Positions 1 to 8,820 of a stretch of DNA of 64,000 nt are shown here, in pieces. Each line of letters starts with the position of its first letter. Position 1 is the stretch's first letter. Source of the DNA: DATKMK01 sp035541895 (GTDB taxonomy: Bacteria > Desulfobacterota > Binatia > HRBIN30 > JACQVA1); contig DATKMK010000020.1 in the NCBI GenBank assembly GCA_035541895.1, positions 21,450 through 85,449 on the forward strand. The letters are read 5' to 3'. The translations under genes were made by a program, and so were the position numbers. Below the pieces are notes generated by a model. It saw only the letters and a program-made list of their open reading frames with translations, was not told where the DNA came from and did no database searches.

Positions 1-607
1 CGTGCAGGATCGGCGTGTCGTAGCCGGCCATCTTGGCGAAGTCGGGATCGGCGTGCAGCGGATTCATGTCGCCCGAGAGGCGGTAGATCAGCGCCTGCTG
101 CGGCAAGGTCTTCATCTCGACGACCGCATCGGGCGGACGGTTCGGCGGAACGTTCTTGGGTCCGCTCGGCCCGCGTTCGCCGCCGAAACCGCCTTCGCCG
201 CGCGCAAAGGTTCCGAAGGTGTTGCGAAACAGCAGCGTGCCCTTCTCATCGACGGTGTCGGCGTCGACGAGGACGAGCGCGCCCTTGATCTTGTCGTAGA
301 CCGCCTTGACGATCGGCGTGGTCGTCAGCGTACCGCGAGTGGGAATCGGTGCGAACAGCTCGATGCGCTGCTCGCCGTGCAGCACCATCATCGGGTTCAC
401 CTGCATCACGTTGCCGATGGCGAACAACGCCGGGAATGCCGGAATCACGCCGAAGGTCGGCAGCACCGTGAGATCGCGCTCGTAGGTGAACTGCAGCTCA
501 TCGGTGCCGGCGCCGACACCGAGCGCGTACAGCATGACGTCCCTTTCGCTGTACACAAATGTCGTGGAATCGAGTTTCTTGCCGACGGCACTGGGATCAA
601 CGGGCAT
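1..607 (-). CDS. MaoC-family enoyl-CoA hydratase 2 (3' end off window)
   Basis: Reading leftward from an ATG at 607, an open frame of 202 codons runs off the window edge. A GGAGG ribosome site lies just upstream (revcomp of 613-617). Near the truncated end it carries YRLSGDMNPLHADP, the hydratase 2 signature whose Asp and His are catalytic. The N-terminal part looks like the substrate-binding hot-dog repeat of peroxisomal multifunctional enzyme 2. The family hydrates trans-2-enoyl-CoA in beta-oxidation or acyl-CoA metabolism. It is transcribed divergently from the DUF4124 gene. The C-terminal third of the hydratase hot dog is missing only because the window ends. Confidence 0.88.
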   Translation of the reverse strand, partial: MPVDPSAVGKKLDSTTFVYSERDVMLYALGVGAGTDELQFTYERDLTVLPTFGVIPAFPALFAIGNVMQVNPMMVLHGEQRIELFAPIPTRGTLTTTPIVKAVYDKIKGALVLVDADTVDEKGTLLFRNTFGTFARGEGGFGGERGPSGPKNVPPNRPPDAVVEMKTLPQQALIYRLSGDMNPLHADPDFAKMAGYDTPILH

Positions 608-693
608 GGGTTCCTCCGTGGGCCGGTTTCACCGGCGAGGTGCGGACGTAGTTAGCCAGCAAATGCTGTGTGCGCAAGACATTCAATCTCGCG

Positions 694-722
694 TTGACAG
701 GTTGTGGGCTGATTCGTACAGT
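694..722 (+). promoter_or_regulatory. Sigma-70-type promoter close to the DUF4124 gene start
   Basis: TTGACA at 694-699 and TACAGT at 717-722 are separated by exactly 17 bases. The ATG at 732 lies only nine bases past the -10 box, so the predicted transcript would start within a few bases of the start codon, with no room for a ribosome site. The promoter call is from sequence alone. Confidence 0.5.
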
Positions 723-731
723 GCGTGCGAA

Positions 732-1289
732 ATGATCACCTTTCATCGCGGCTGGGTCGTGACGGGCCTGTGCGCAGTCGGGCTAACGGTGTCGGTGTGC
801 CGGCGGCCGGCGCAGGCGCAAACCGTTTTTACGTGGACCGATGAGGGCGGAACGGTGCACTTCTCAGACTCGCCGCCGCCCGCTGGGCAGAAATACGAGC
901 AGCGCGATGTCGGCGGCGGTCCGGCGGTCAAGGGGCAAGCGCCACTGCCGGAGGCCAATGCGCCCGTGACAGACGGAACGACCAACGCCACTCCCGGAGA
1001 AGCCAGCGGGCCCGCGCGTGTCGTCATCACGTCGAAGGAGGCGATCCCTCGCGGTCCCGAGTCGCGCCACGTGAGCGGCGCGGTGAGGAACGTCGGCGGC
1101 CGCCCGGCCGATCGTGTGGCGGTCACGCTGCGAGTTGTCGATGCGAGCGGCGAGGAATGCACCAGCGAAGACGTCAATGTCGAGCCGACCACGTTGAACG
1201 CGGGCGAGACCGGCCGCTTCGATACGACGGTCAACAGTCCATGTCTGATCGACGGCGGCACGGTCGACGTCGACGTGCGTTCCGACTAG
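732..1289 (+). CDS. Exported DUF4124-domain protein
   Basis: This 185-residue protein starts with a basic and hydrophobic signal peptide (about 1-31, ending in PAQAQ). A DUF4124 domain follows, with the family's FTWTDEGGTVHFSDSPP segment. A low-complexity linker then leads to a C-terminal FxLYD-like beta domain (about 110-185) containing the pattern SGxVRNxGxRPA, common in exported proteins. DUF4124 has no settled function. The ATG at 732 was chosen because it gives a clean signal peptide; longer in-frame starts precede the predicted promoter. Confidence 0.75.
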   Translation: MITFHRGWVVTGLCAVGLTVSVCRRPAQAQTVFTWTDEGGTVHFSDSPPPAGQKYEQRDVGGGPAVKGQAPLPEANAPVTDGTTNATPGEASGPARVVITSKEAIPRGPESRHVSGAVRNVGGRPADRVAVTLRVVDASGEECTSEDVNVEPTTLNAGETGRFDTTVNSPCLIDGGTVDVDVRSD

Positions 1290-1294
1290 CGCGC

Positions 1295-1735
1295 TCACAA
1301 CAGCGAGATCAACGTACTTAGCACCATCAACAGCATCAGCAGCAAGCCGACCGTGTAGGCGACGGTGCGGTGCGGCTGCATCTGCCGCAGGTAAAAGACG
1401 CTGTGCAGGATGCGGGCGATACAGAAGCCCCAGAAGTACAGGCGCGCCATCGCGAGCGACGGCCGGGTCAGCGAGTAGAACACTGCCGCTCCGAAGAACG
1501 GAAGGATGTTCTCGATGTCGTTGCGATGTGCCCGCCGCGCCCGCTCGATGTCTTCGTCCGGACCGGCCGGCGGCGGGAGGCCTTGCAGCGCGTAGTCCTC
1601 GGGCGTCGCGTAGTGGCCGCGACGGATGCGGATCACGCTGGTGTAGCTTCCCACCGCGACCATCTTGAGCACCAGAATCAGGTACACGACGCCCAAGATC
1701 GAGAGCGCGGGGTACTGGGTCAGTAGGTTCATCAC
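1295..1735 (-). CDS. MAPEG-family membrane protein (microsomal GST-like)
   Basis: This 146-residue integral membrane protein has four predicted helices (about 10-30, 75-95, 98-115 and 123-145). The loop segment RARRAHRNDIENILPF matches the MAPEG signature in which Arg, Asn and Glu contact glutathione. Eukaryotic relatives (MGST1) conjugate or reduce lipophilic electrophiles with glutathione; bacterial members are mostly uncharacterised. It lies tail to tail with the DUF4124 gene and downstream of the lytic transglycosylase on the same strand. Confidence 0.85.
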   Translation of the reverse strand: MMNLLTQYPALSILGVVYLILVLKMVAVGSYTSVIRIRRGHYATPEDYALQGLPPPAGPDEDIERARRAHRNDIENILPFFGAAVFYSLTRPSLAMARLYFWGFCIARILHSVFYLRQMQPHRTVAYTVGLLLMLLMVLSTLISLL

Positions 1736-1795
1736 ACAACCTCCGGGCTGCGGCCGCCTTGTAGCACAGTTCGCGTGCGAGTTTGCAGCGGCCCA

Positions 1796-3826
1796 TCATT
1801 GCGGCGAGACCGCGTAGAGCTGCCGATAGCGGCGGTAGCCGCCGATGACTCGTTTCACGTACTCGCGCGTCTCGCGGTAGCTGATCGCTTCGACGAACTC
1901 ATCGCTGTCGAGGCCCGGAGATCGCCGCTGCCACTTCTCGACCGCCGCTTCGCCGCCGTTGTAGGCGGCAATCGCTTTGATCCGATCGCCGTCGAACTGT
2001 CTGATCAGTTGCGCCAAGTAGCCCGTGCCGAGGGCGACGTTGCGTTGCGGATCGCGCAACTCGTCCACGGTAACCGGCGCGCCGGCGACGCGGCGTGCGG
2101 TGCTCGGCAGCACCTGCATGAGGCCGAAGGCATCGGCGGGGGAATGCGCGTTGGGATCGTACAAACTCTCTTGACGAATCACGGCGGCGACCAAGAGCGG
2201 GTCGAGCGACGCGTGCGCAGCGGCGTCGGACACCAGCGGCCAGAACCCGAGCGGATACAGGACACGCTCACGCTCCGCGGCCGCAAGCCCGGCGTCATCG
2301 CCGAGTCGCCGAATCAGCCGAATCGCCGCGCCATCGCCGTCGACGGCGCGGTACCACTGCAGCAGTTGCCGGAGGGCGGTGCGATCGTCTGCATGGTCGC
2401 GCTCATAGGCGGCGAGCTCGTCGCGCGCCAGCGGAGACATGCCGGCACCGGTCAATTCCATCGCGCGTTCGAGGTGAAAGTCGCCGTGAGCTGGCGGAAC
2501 GGGCGGCGGCGCGGGCGGCTGAATCGCGACCGGAGTCGTCGCGAGCGTTCCCAATCGACGTTCCGCCACCATCGCGTAGTAGCTGGCGGGGGCCTCGTGC
2601 GCGAGGCGTTGATAGAGTGCGTGTGCGCGCGCGACATCACCCGTGTGTTCAAGCGCGCGCGCCTGCCAGTAGCGGCCGTCGGCGCAGTCGTCCGCGTTGC
2701 GACAGCCCGCGAGCGCCGCGAAGTCCTGCGCCGCAACTGCGTAGCGGCCGTGTTGGTAGTGAATCCAGCCGATACGCCATTGCGCTTCGCGTCCGAGTCG
2801 GTCGCGAGCAACCGCGGCAAGCTGACGGTACGCCGCGATGGCCGCCTCGGCGCGGCCGGCCTTCTCGTGAATGCGGCCAATGGCGTACAGCGCCTCGTTG
2901 GCATTCTCCGCGCGCGCGAAACGGCGGCGGAACTCGACAAACGCGGCGAGCGCTTCATCGTCACGATCGCGATTCCACAAGATCGACGCGACACGAAAAT
3001 GCGTGGCCGCCGCGGTCTCGCCAACTTCACGGCGCGCCGCCGCACGCAGGTCTTCGATGGCTTCGTCGATCCTTCCGAGCGACTGCAGTGCCGACGCGTG
3101 GAGATGGAGCAGCGTCGTGCGCTCCGCGGCGTCCGTCGCCTCGAGCAAGCGACGAGCGAGCGCCTCGGCTGCGGTGGCATCACCTTCCGACAGGAGCAGG
3201 CGCACTTCGTCGACAAGTAACGTTCCGGTCGGCGCCAGCTCGGGATGCGCGGCCCGCAGCCGGTCCAACTCAGTGCGGGCGTCGGTCCCAATCTGCGTGC
3301 GCGGTGCCGCGCGACGCACGGCCTGAAATCGGTTGGCCGCGCGGGCGACGTCATGGTCGGCCAGATCAAGGTGCGCCAACTCCATCTCAGCTTGGTGGGC
3401 GGTCGCGTGATCGCGGGCCGCCGCTGCGATGCCGAGGCTTACGCGCGCCGCGGCCGGCTCAGCCAGTTTGATTTGCAGGCGGCCCAAATCGAGCGCCGCC
3501 GAATCGCGATGAACGCTCTCCTGAAATTGATCGACGACCCGCTGCAAGGCTGCCGCCGCCTCGGCATCACGCCCGCAGCGTTGCAGCGCCATGCCGCGAT
3601 AGTAGAGGTGGTAGTCCGTCAACCCAGGATAGGTTCGCAGCAACGTTTCGAAACGGCCAGCGGCATCGCGGCAGTCCCCGCTCTTGAGCGACCGAAGTGC
3701 CGCACTGAACTCCGCGCGGCGATCCGCCGGGCTAGGCCCAGCCGTTGGAAACTGCGGCGGTGCAAGTGGTCGCGTACACGCGGCAAGTGTCGTGGCGGTG
3801 GCGAGTCCGACAAGGAGTCGACGCAT
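1796..3826 (-). CDS. slt: Soluble-type lytic murein transglycosylase, TPR plus SLT domain, lipoprotein
   Basis: The 676-residue protein begins with a lipoprotein signal ending in TLAAC. A long alpha-helical TPR-like superhelix follows (about 40-480), then a C-terminal goose-type SLT domain. The catalytic glutamate is in VIRQESLYDP (near residue 553). The supporting GLMQVLPSTA and IAAYNGGEAAVEKW motifs follow. The family cleaves the MurNAc-GlcNAc bond of peptidoglycan and forms 1,6-anhydro ends. The frame stays open upstream to 4468, but that stretch lies antisense to maf; the lipoprotein start at 3826 is therefore preferred. It is divergent from maf, with 84 bases between them. Confidence 0.9.
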   Translation of the reverse strand: MRRLLVGLATATTLAACTRPLAPPQFPTAGPSPADRRAEFSAALRSLKSGDCRDAAGRFETLLRTYPGLTDYHLYYRGMALQRCGRDAEAAAALQRVVDQFQESVHRDSAALDLGRLQIKLAEPAAARVSLGIAAAARDHATAHQAEMELAHLDLADHDVARAANRFQAVRRAAPRTQIGTDARTELDRLRAAHPELAPTGTLLVDEVRLLLSEGDATAAEALARRLLEATDAAERTTLLHLHASALQSLGRIDEAIEDLRAAARREVGETAAATHFRVASILWNRDRDDEALAAFVEFRRRFARAENANEALYAIGRIHEKAGRAEAAIAAYRQLAAVARDRLGREAQWRIGWIHYQHGRYAVAAQDFAALAGCRNADDCADGRYWQARALEHTGDVARAHALYQRLAHEAPASYYAMVAERRLGTLATTPVAIQPPAPPPVPPAHGDFHLERAMELTGAGMSPLARDELAAYERDHADDRTALRQLLQWYRAVDGDGAAIRLIRRLGDDAGLAAAERERVLYPLGFWPLVSDAAAHASLDPLLVAAVIRQESLYDPNAHSPADAFGLMQVLPSTARRVAGAPVTVDELRDPQRNVALGTGYLAQLIRQFDGDRIKAIAAYNGGEAAVEKWQRRSPGLDSDEFVEAISYRETREYVKRVIGGYRRYRQLYAVSPQ

Positions 3827-3910
3827 CGGCAGTCCGCTAGCACATCCAGCGTCCGGCCTGAACGCTCCGCGGGAATTGACAGCGCGCAATCGCATCGGCA
3901 ACAAGCGCAC

Positions 3911-4507
3911 ATGCCGTCGTTGATCCTCGCGTCCGCCTCGCCGCGCCGGCGAGAGTTGCTGTCGCAGTTGGAAATCGCATTCGACGTGGTGCCGAGCGAG
4001 GTGCCGGAGACGCCGCTTGTGGGGGAAGATGCCGATGCCTTTGCCGCACGAGTGGCGCGCGAAAAAGCGCAGCACGTTGCGGCGCAGCGACCAGGCGAAT
4101 GGGTCTTGGCTGCCGACACGGTCGTAGTCATCGACCATGCCATCCTCGGCAAGCCGGTCGATCGCTCGGACGCGCGCGGCATGCTGCGTCGGCTGAGTGG
4201 GCGCGCGCATCGGGTCTTGACGGCGGTGGTTCTGCTCGGACCCGACGGCGGGATGGTAACCGATGTCGCGGTCGCCACCACCGTGCGATTTCGTGTCGTG
4301 CGCGACGACGAAATCGAGGCGTACCTCGACACCGGCGAACCGTTCGACAAGGCCGGCGCCTATGGGGTGCAAGGCGGCGGGGCGCGGTTTGTCGAGTCGG
4401 TCGAGGGATCGTACAGCAACGTGGTCGGCCTGCCGCTCGATGAGGTTCGCGAGCTGTGCGAGCGGCACGGGTTGCTGAACGTGGGTGGAATGCGGCCCGC
4501 CACATGA
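3911..4507 (+). CDS. maf: Maf-family nucleotide pyrophosphatase
   Basis: This 198-residue protein opens with LILASASPRRRELL, the conserved phosphate-binding N terminus of Maf proteins. AADTVVVID, GKPVD and EGSYSNVVGLPL follow, the remaining family motifs. YhdE/Maf enzymes hydrolyse dTTP, UTP or modified nucleoside triphosphates to monophosphates and have been linked to septum control. It heads a translationally coupled run: its stop overlaps the yggS start as ATGA at 4504-4507. Confidence 0.93.
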   Translation: MPSLILASASPRRRELLSQLEIAFDVVPSEVPETPLVGEDADAFAARVAREKAQHVAAQRPGEWVLAADTVVVIDHAILGKPVDRSDARGMLRRLSGRAHRVLTAVVLLGPDGGMVTDVAVATTVRFRVVRDDEIEAYLDTGEPFDKAGAYGVQGGGARFVESVEGSYSNVVGLPLDEVRELCERHGLLNVGGMRPAT

Positions 4508-5190
4508 TCGACATCGCCGACAACATCGCGCGGGTTCGCGAACGGATCGCGCGCGCGGCTGAGCGCTCGGGCCGATCGGCCGACGAAATTCGTCTGATTG
4601 CGGTATCGAAGACCAAACCGGCGGCGCTGATCGCCGCGGCCGTGCGTGCCGGTGTCGCGGACCTCGGCGAAAACTACGTCCAAGAAGCGGCGGGCAAGAT
4701 TGCGCAAGTCAACGACCCAGCCGTTCACTGGCACCTCATCGGCCATTTGCAACGCAACAAGGCGGCACGCGCGGTCGAACTGTTCGCGGTCATTCACACA
4801 GTCGACAGTCTGGCATTGGCCGACGCGCTCGATCGGCACGCCGCAGCGCGCGGGCGTCGGGTCCGAGTGCTCGTGGAAGTCAACGTCGGGAGCGAGGCGA
4901 GCAAGGGTGGCGTGCGTCCGGAGCAGACTGGAGAATTGCTGGCCGCGCTGGCGGAGCGGAAGTACCTTCGCGTCGAAGGACTCATGACTGTCCCGCCGGC
5001 GGGAGACGACCCGCATTCGGCGCGCTCGTTCTTTGCGCACCTCCGGCTGTTGCGAGACCAATTTCGAGCGACGATCACGGGCCTCACGGAGCTTTCGATG
5101 GGGATGACCGACGACTTCGAGGTGGCCATTGAGGAGGGTGCAACCATGGTGCGAATCGGACGGGGAATCTTTGGAGCCAGGGAATTATGA
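4504..5190 (+). CDS. yggS: YggS/PROSC-family PLP homeostasis protein
   Basis: The 228-residue protein contains IAVSKTKP, with Lys36 the expected PLP-binding lysine, plus GENYVQEA, WHLIGHLQRNK and a C-terminal LSMGMTDDFEVAIEEG segment. It belongs to the single-domain alanine-racemase-like PLP carriers that control free PLP and amino-acid pools. The ATG at 4504 overlaps the maf stop. A longer in-frame start at 4456 is less likely because it would overlap maf further. The yggS-proC-yggT-yggU order is a widely conserved cluster, often next to cell-division or envelope genes. Confidence 0.93.
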   Translation: MIDIADNIARVRERIARAAERSGRSADEIRLIAVSKTKPAALIAAAVRAGVADLGENYVQEAAGKIAQVNDPAVHWHLIGHLQRNKAARAVELFAVIHTVDSLALADALDRHAAARGRRVRVLVEVNVGSEASKGGVRPEQTGELLAALAERKYLRVEGLMTVPPAGDDPHSARSFFAHLRLLRDQFRATITGLTELSMGMTDDFEVAIEEGATMVRIGRGIFGAREL

Positions 5191-6035
5191 CCAAGCGGAG
5201 AGCACGTACAGCGCAGCAGCGTGGCGGGCGGCAGATCGGTTTCATCGGCGGCGGGAACATGGCGAGGGCAATGATCCGTGGGCTCGTCGGGGCCGGGTTG
5301 TACCGCGCCGATCAAATCGTCGCGAGCGATGTCGACTCCGCTTGCCGGCAGACGCTGGCGCGCCGTCTGCGGGTCAGGGCCACTGCCGACAACAGCGAGG
5401 TCATGCGTGCGGCCCCGGTGGTTGTCTTGGCGGTGAAGCCGCAGATCATCGACGGAGTCTTGGCGGGTGTGCGTTCCGACGTGACTCGCCGCCACGTGGT
5501 CGTTTCCATCGCGGCCGGGGTTCCGACCGCACGATTGGAGCGCGGGTTGGGCGGATACGCGCGGGTGGTTCGCGTCATGCCCAACACGCCCGCGCTGCTC
5601 GGCAAAGGCATGTCTGTCGTCGTTCGCGGCGCACACGCGACGGCCGCCGATGAGCGCTTGGCGGTCAGACTATTTCGAGCCGTGGGCCAAGCCCTCGCAG
5701 TCACCGACGAACGCTGGTTGGATGCGATCACTGGTCTCAGCGGCAGCGGTCCGGCGTACGTCTACCTGTTTGCCGAGGGGCTGATCGCCGGCGCGGTCGC
5801 CGCCGGTCTTCCCGCCGAATTAGCGACAACGCTGACGTTTCAAACCCTCGTCGGGGCGGCGGCGATGCTGCAGGAGAGCGGCGAAACGCCCGAACGCCTA
5901 CGGGCTCAAGTAACGTCACCGGGCGGGACCACACTGGCCGGGTTGACGCAGCTGGATCGACGCGGGTTCAAGGATACCGTCACCGCCGCCGTGGTGGCAG
6001 CGACGAACCGGTCCGTCGAACTCGGTCGCGGCTGA
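5187..6035 (+). CDS. proC: Pyrroline-5-carboxylate reductase
   Basis: A 282-residue NAD(P)H enzyme for the last step of proline synthesis. The Rossmann loop IGFIGGGNMARAM is near residues 13-25, VVLAVKPQ is the central motif, and the ProC signature GLSGSGPAYVYLF plus SPGGTTLAGL are present in the C-terminal dimerisation domain. Its start overlaps the yggS stop as ATGA at 5187-5190. Length is normal for the family (about 270-280). Confidence 0.96.
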   Translation: MTKRRARTAQQRGGRQIGFIGGGNMARAMIRGLVGAGLYRADQIVASDVDSACRQTLARRLRVRATADNSEVMRAAPVVVLAVKPQIIDGVLAGVRSDVTRRHVVVSIAAGVPTARLERGLGGYARVVRVMPNTPALLGKGMSVVVRGAHATAADERLAVRLFRAVGQALAVTDERWLDAITGLSGSGPAYVYLFAEGLIAGAVAAGLPAELATTLTFQTLVGAAAMLQESGETPERLRAQVTSPGGTTLAGLTQLDRRGFKDTVTAAVVAATNRSVELGRG

Positions 6036-6093
6036 TGCCGCCTTGTGAACGGCAGTCATCAAGGGTAAACGAATCGCGCGCGACGGGTCGTCG

Positions 6094-6393
6094 ATGTTCA
6101 TTCTCGCCAACTTTCTGATTGCCCTGGCTCAGGCCCTCAACATGGTGTTGTGGCTGTACATGTGGATTGTGATCGGTCGAGCGTTGGTGTCGTGGGTGAG
6201 CCCGGATCCCAGCAACCCGATCGTTCGCTTCCTCTACCACGCTACCGAGCCGCTGCTGTATCGTGTCCGGCGAGTCGTGCCGCTGTTTGGCGGTGGGATC
6301 GACTTCTCACCCTTGATTGTGTTGGTTGGAATCTATTTCCTGCAGTCGTTCCTGGTAAGCAGTTTGGTCGACCTCGCCGCGAGCATGCGATGA
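6094..6393 (+). CDS. yggT: YggT-family membrane protein
   Basis: A 99-residue protein with two hydrophobic segments (about 5-30 and 68-92) around the conserved loop SWVSPDPSNPIVRFLYHATEP. YggT proteins are implicated in membrane turnover, osmotic shock resistance or complex assembly, but the biochemical role is uncertain. It follows proC by 58 bases and its stop overlaps the next start as ATGA. Confidence 0.9.
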   Translation: MFILANFLIALAQALNMVLWLYMWIVIGRALVSWVSPDPSNPIVRFLYHATEPLLYRVRRVVPLFGGGIDFSPLIVLVGIYFLQSFLVSSLVDLAASMR

Positions 6394-6722
6394 GCCTGCT
6401 GGTTCTGACCTACGTGGAGGGCGCGGTACGGCTTCGAGTGCGCTTGCAGCCGCGCGCGTCACGCGATCGCATCGTCGGATTGCACGGCACGGCGCTCAAG
6501 GCGCAAGTAACCGCCCCACCGGTGGAGGGCGCCGCGAACGCGGCGCTGGAGCAACTGGTGGCGCAGGCGGTGGGGGTCGGGCGCTCCTCGGTCAGAGTTA
6601 TCAGCGGTATCACGAGCCGCGAAAAGGTCGTCGAAGTGGCGACCTTGGACTCAGTGGCGATCGCGCGACGTCTCGAACGCCTGGCCACGGACAAGCCGCC
6701 GTCACCGTCTGAACTTCGTTGA
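6390..6722 (+). CDS. yggU: DUF167/YggU-family protein
   Basis: A 110-residue cytosolic protein with the DUF167 pattern: VRLRVRLQPRASRDRIVG near the N terminus, then LKAQVTAPPVEGAANAAL and SVRVISGITSREKVVEV. Structures in this family show a small alpha/beta fold; function is unknown. The start at 6390 overlaps the yggT stop. A longer in-frame extension upstream would lie entirely inside yggT. Confidence 0.88.
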   Translation: MSLLVLTYVEGAVRLRVRLQPRASRDRIVGLHGTALKAQVTAPPVEGAANAALEQLVAQAVGVGRSSVRVISGITSREKVVEVATLDSVAIARRLERLATDKPPSPSELR

Positions 6723-6768
6723 CAACCGAGCGGCCGGTGATTACGCTCGCCAATCAACGGAGCAGTTG

Positions 6769-7062
6769 ATGCCGATTTACGAGTACCAGTGCCCAAAGTG
6801 TGGGCCGTTCGAACTGATGCAAAAGGTCAGCGAGCCGACCCTGAAGCGCTGCCCGACCTGCAAGGGCAAGGTGTCGAAGCTGATTTCCAACACCTCGTTC
6901 CAGCTCAAAGGAACTGGCTGGTACGTCACCGACTACGCTCGAAAGGACACCGGCGGGGGAAAGGCTAGTACGGGCGAGACGTCGAGCGCGGCGCCCAAAG
7001 AAACCCCCAAGGAATCCTCCAAATCTTCCGAAACCAAAACCAAGGAAGCGAGCGCCGCATAG
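6769..7062 (+). CDS. FmdB-family zinc-ribbon protein
   Basis: This 97-residue protein starts MPIYEYQCPKCG and has a second CPTCKG knuckle near residue 25, a four-cysteine zinc ribbon typical of FmdB/CxxC regulatory proteins. Residues after about 60 form a Lys/Ser/Glu-rich disordered tail, as in many members. FmdB was named for a putative regulator of amide metabolism, but the general role is unknown. The ATG at 6769 was chosen over the adjacent TTG at 6766; a GGAG lies upstream. A strong hairpin follows the stop. Confidence 0.88.
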   Translation: MPIYEYQCPKCGPFELMQKVSEPTLKRCPTCKGKVSKLISNTSFQLKGTGWYVTDYARKDTGGGKASTGETSSAAPKETPKESSKSSETKTKEASAA

Positions 7063-7067
7063 CGCTC

Positions 7068-7095
7068 GGCCGTCGCGGTAGATTCCGCGACGGCC
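7068..7095. terminator. Bidirectional hairpin between fmdB and the phasin-like gene
   Basis: GGCCGTCGCGG (7068-7078) pairs perfectly with CCGCGACGGCC (7085-7095) around a six-base TAGATT loop. It sits five bases past the fmdB stop and before the convergent gene's stop, the expected place for a shared terminator. The rightward tail is only ATTTC, so termination may need more than the hairpin. Confidence 0.65.
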
Positions 7096-7113
7096 ATTTC
7101 AGGGGACGTCTGT

Positions 7114-7530
7114 CTACGCAAGCCCAACCGGCGTTGCGACGTGTTCGGCCCGCTTCGCGGGGTGCTCGGCGCGCTTTTCGAGCGCCGTAATCCGCTTGCG
7201 AAGCCGATCGACCTCGGCCCGTGACGGTACATCCAGCCGGCGAACCAGCGGCGCCAAGGCCTTTTCGGCCCGCTCGGTCACGTTCGCAACCAGGCGTTCG
7301 CCCCGTTTCTCGACATCGTGGCGGGTCCGCTTCATCTGGTGCTGCAACTCCGTCCCGGCCCTTTCGAGCCGGTGCCTTAGCTCCTTCACCTGCTTCCGCG
7401 GTGCCGGAGGCAGCAACTCGATCGCCCGCTCAAGTGCCTGGCGGGTCACCTTCTCTACGTCACGGCGAGCCGCCGCCATGCGTTTGGGCAACTGCGCCAT
7501 CAACCCCTTCTGCGTTCGTCTGTTGGTCAT
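7114..7530 (-). CDS. Phasin-like coiled-coil protein
   Basis: This 138-residue, strongly basic, almost entirely helical protein has heptad-like runs. The start at 7530 is fixed by an excellent AAAGGAGG ribosome site a few bases upstream. It contains RQALERAIELLPP followed by KELRHRLERAG, then a Lys/Arg/Glu-rich coiled coil ending in RLRKRITALEKRAE. The C-terminal trimer-like coil and length resemble granule-associated phasins (PhaI/PhaF type). No PHA synthase is seen nearby, so polyester binding is only one possibility; nucleoid binding is another. Confidence 0.5.
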   Translation of the reverse strand: MTNRRTQKGLMAQLPKRMAAARRDVEKVTRQALERAIELLPPAPRKQVKELRHRLERAGTELQHQMKRTRHDVEKRGERLVANVTERAEKALAPLVRRLDVPSRAEVDRLRKRITALEKRAEHPAKRAEHVATPVGLA

Positions 7531-7736
7531 GGCTACACCTCCTTTTCTACAGGCCAAATATAACACAGTGCGTCAATCCGTCAATGCGGCGCGTCATTTT
7601 GGGTGTCGACTCGGGACCACCGGGCATATGGGGTTGAAATTTTCACTCGGAAGCAGAGTTCTTTCTTGCCCTGTCGGGGGGATTCTGGTAGCACGCCGAT
7701 ACTCGATCAACGCGTTCGTTTCACGGAACTCTGACG

Positions 7737-8771
7737 ATGGTTCTCGATTTTCTGCTGGGCATGTTCTCCAACGATCTCGCGATCGATCTGGGGACGGCCA
7801 ATACGCTGATCTACGTCAAGGGCGAGGGTATTGTTTCCAACGAACCGTCGGTCGTGGCGGTCCAAAAGGATGCCCGCGGCGGGCGTCGGGTTTTGGCAGT
7901 CGGGGCCGAAGCCAAGAAGATGCTCGGGCGCACGCCGGGGTCGATCGTGGCCATTCGCCCGCTCAAGGATGGTGTGATCGCCGATTTCGAGATTACCGAA
8001 GCGATGTTGCGGTATTTCATTCAAAAGATTCACAACCGCAAAGCGCTGGTACGGCCGCGCATCATCATTTGTGTGCCGTTCGGCATTACCGAGGTCGAGA
8101 AGCGGGCGGTCAAAGAGTCGGCCGAGTCGGCGGGGGCTCGCGAAGTCTATCTGGTCGAAGAGCCGATGGCTGCCGCGATCGGGGCGGGCCTGCCGATCAC
8201 CGAGCCAACGGGAAATATGATCGTCGACATCGGCGGCGGCACCACCGAGGTGGCGGTGATCTCGCTCAAAGGCGTCGTATTCTCCAAGTCGGTGCGGGTC
8301 GGCGGCGATAAAATGGACGAGGCGATCGTCCAGTACATCAAGCGCAAGTACAATCTGTTGATCGGCGAACGGACGGCGGAGCTGATCAAAATCACAATTG
8401 GGTCTGCCTACCCCGGCAATGAAATCCAGACCATGGAGATCAAAGGGCGAGATCTGGTTGCCGGCGTACCGAAGACCGTTGAAGTCTCGGACGAAGAGAT
8501 TCGCGACTCCTTGCTCGAACCGATCAACCAAATCGTCGATGCGGTCCGCATCGCCCTTGAACGCACCCCGCCCGAGCTGGCCTCGGATATCGTCGACAAG
8601 GGCATCGTGCTGGCGGGCGGCGGGGCACTGTTGCGCAATCTCGACGTGCTGCTGCGCGAGGAGACCGGCTTGCCCGTGGTGCTCGCAGACGACCCCTTGA
8701 CCGCCGTCGTGATGGGCGCCGGCAAGGTCTTGGACGAATTGTCGTTGCTCAAAGATGTCACCATTCAGTGA
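7737..8771 (+). CDS. mreB: Rod-shape-determining actin homologue MreB
   Basis: A 344-residue actin-fold ATPase that forms membrane-bound filaments directing the elongasome. Visible motifs are AIDLGTANTLIYVKGEG (phosphate 1), IVDIGGGTTEVAVISL (phosphate 2) and GIVLAGGGALLRNLD (adenosine loop). Length matches E. coli MreB (347). The N-terminal VLDFLLGMF is a plausible amphipathic membrane helix. It is the first gene of the mreBCD-mrdA-rodA operon; the 206 bases upstream are the likely promoter region, though no clear consensus promoter was found there. Confidence 0.97.
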   Translation: MVLDFLLGMFSNDLAIDLGTANTLIYVKGEGIVSNEPSVVAVQKDARGGRRVLAVGAEAKKMLGRTPGSIVAIRPLKDGVIADFEITEAMLRYFIQKIHNRKALVRPRIIICVPFGITEVEKRAVKESAESAGAREVYLVEEPMAAAIGAGLPITEPTGNMIVDIGGGTTEVAVISLKGVVFSKSVRVGGDKMDEAIVQYIKRKYNLLIGERTAELIKITIGSAYPGNEIQTMEIKGRDLVAGVPKTVEVSDEEIRDSLLEPINQIVDAVRIALERTPPELASDIVDKGIVLAGGGALLRNLDVLLREETGLPVVLADDPLTAVVMGAGKVLDELSLLKDVTIQ

Positions 8772-8820
8772 GTCGGCCGTTCCAGTGGAGCGTTCGCCGG
8801 CGTGTCCGGCATCCTGAGTC

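Noticed and set aside
1775..3220. Rightward frame opposite the lytic transglycosylase
   Set aside because: The reverse strand holds the SLT catalytic motifs; this frame is Arg-rich and motif-free.
7531..7736. Promoter for mreB
   Set aside because: TTGAAA (7634) and TTGCCC (7666) lack convincing -10 partners at proper spacing. A promoter is expected here, but no site could be fixed.
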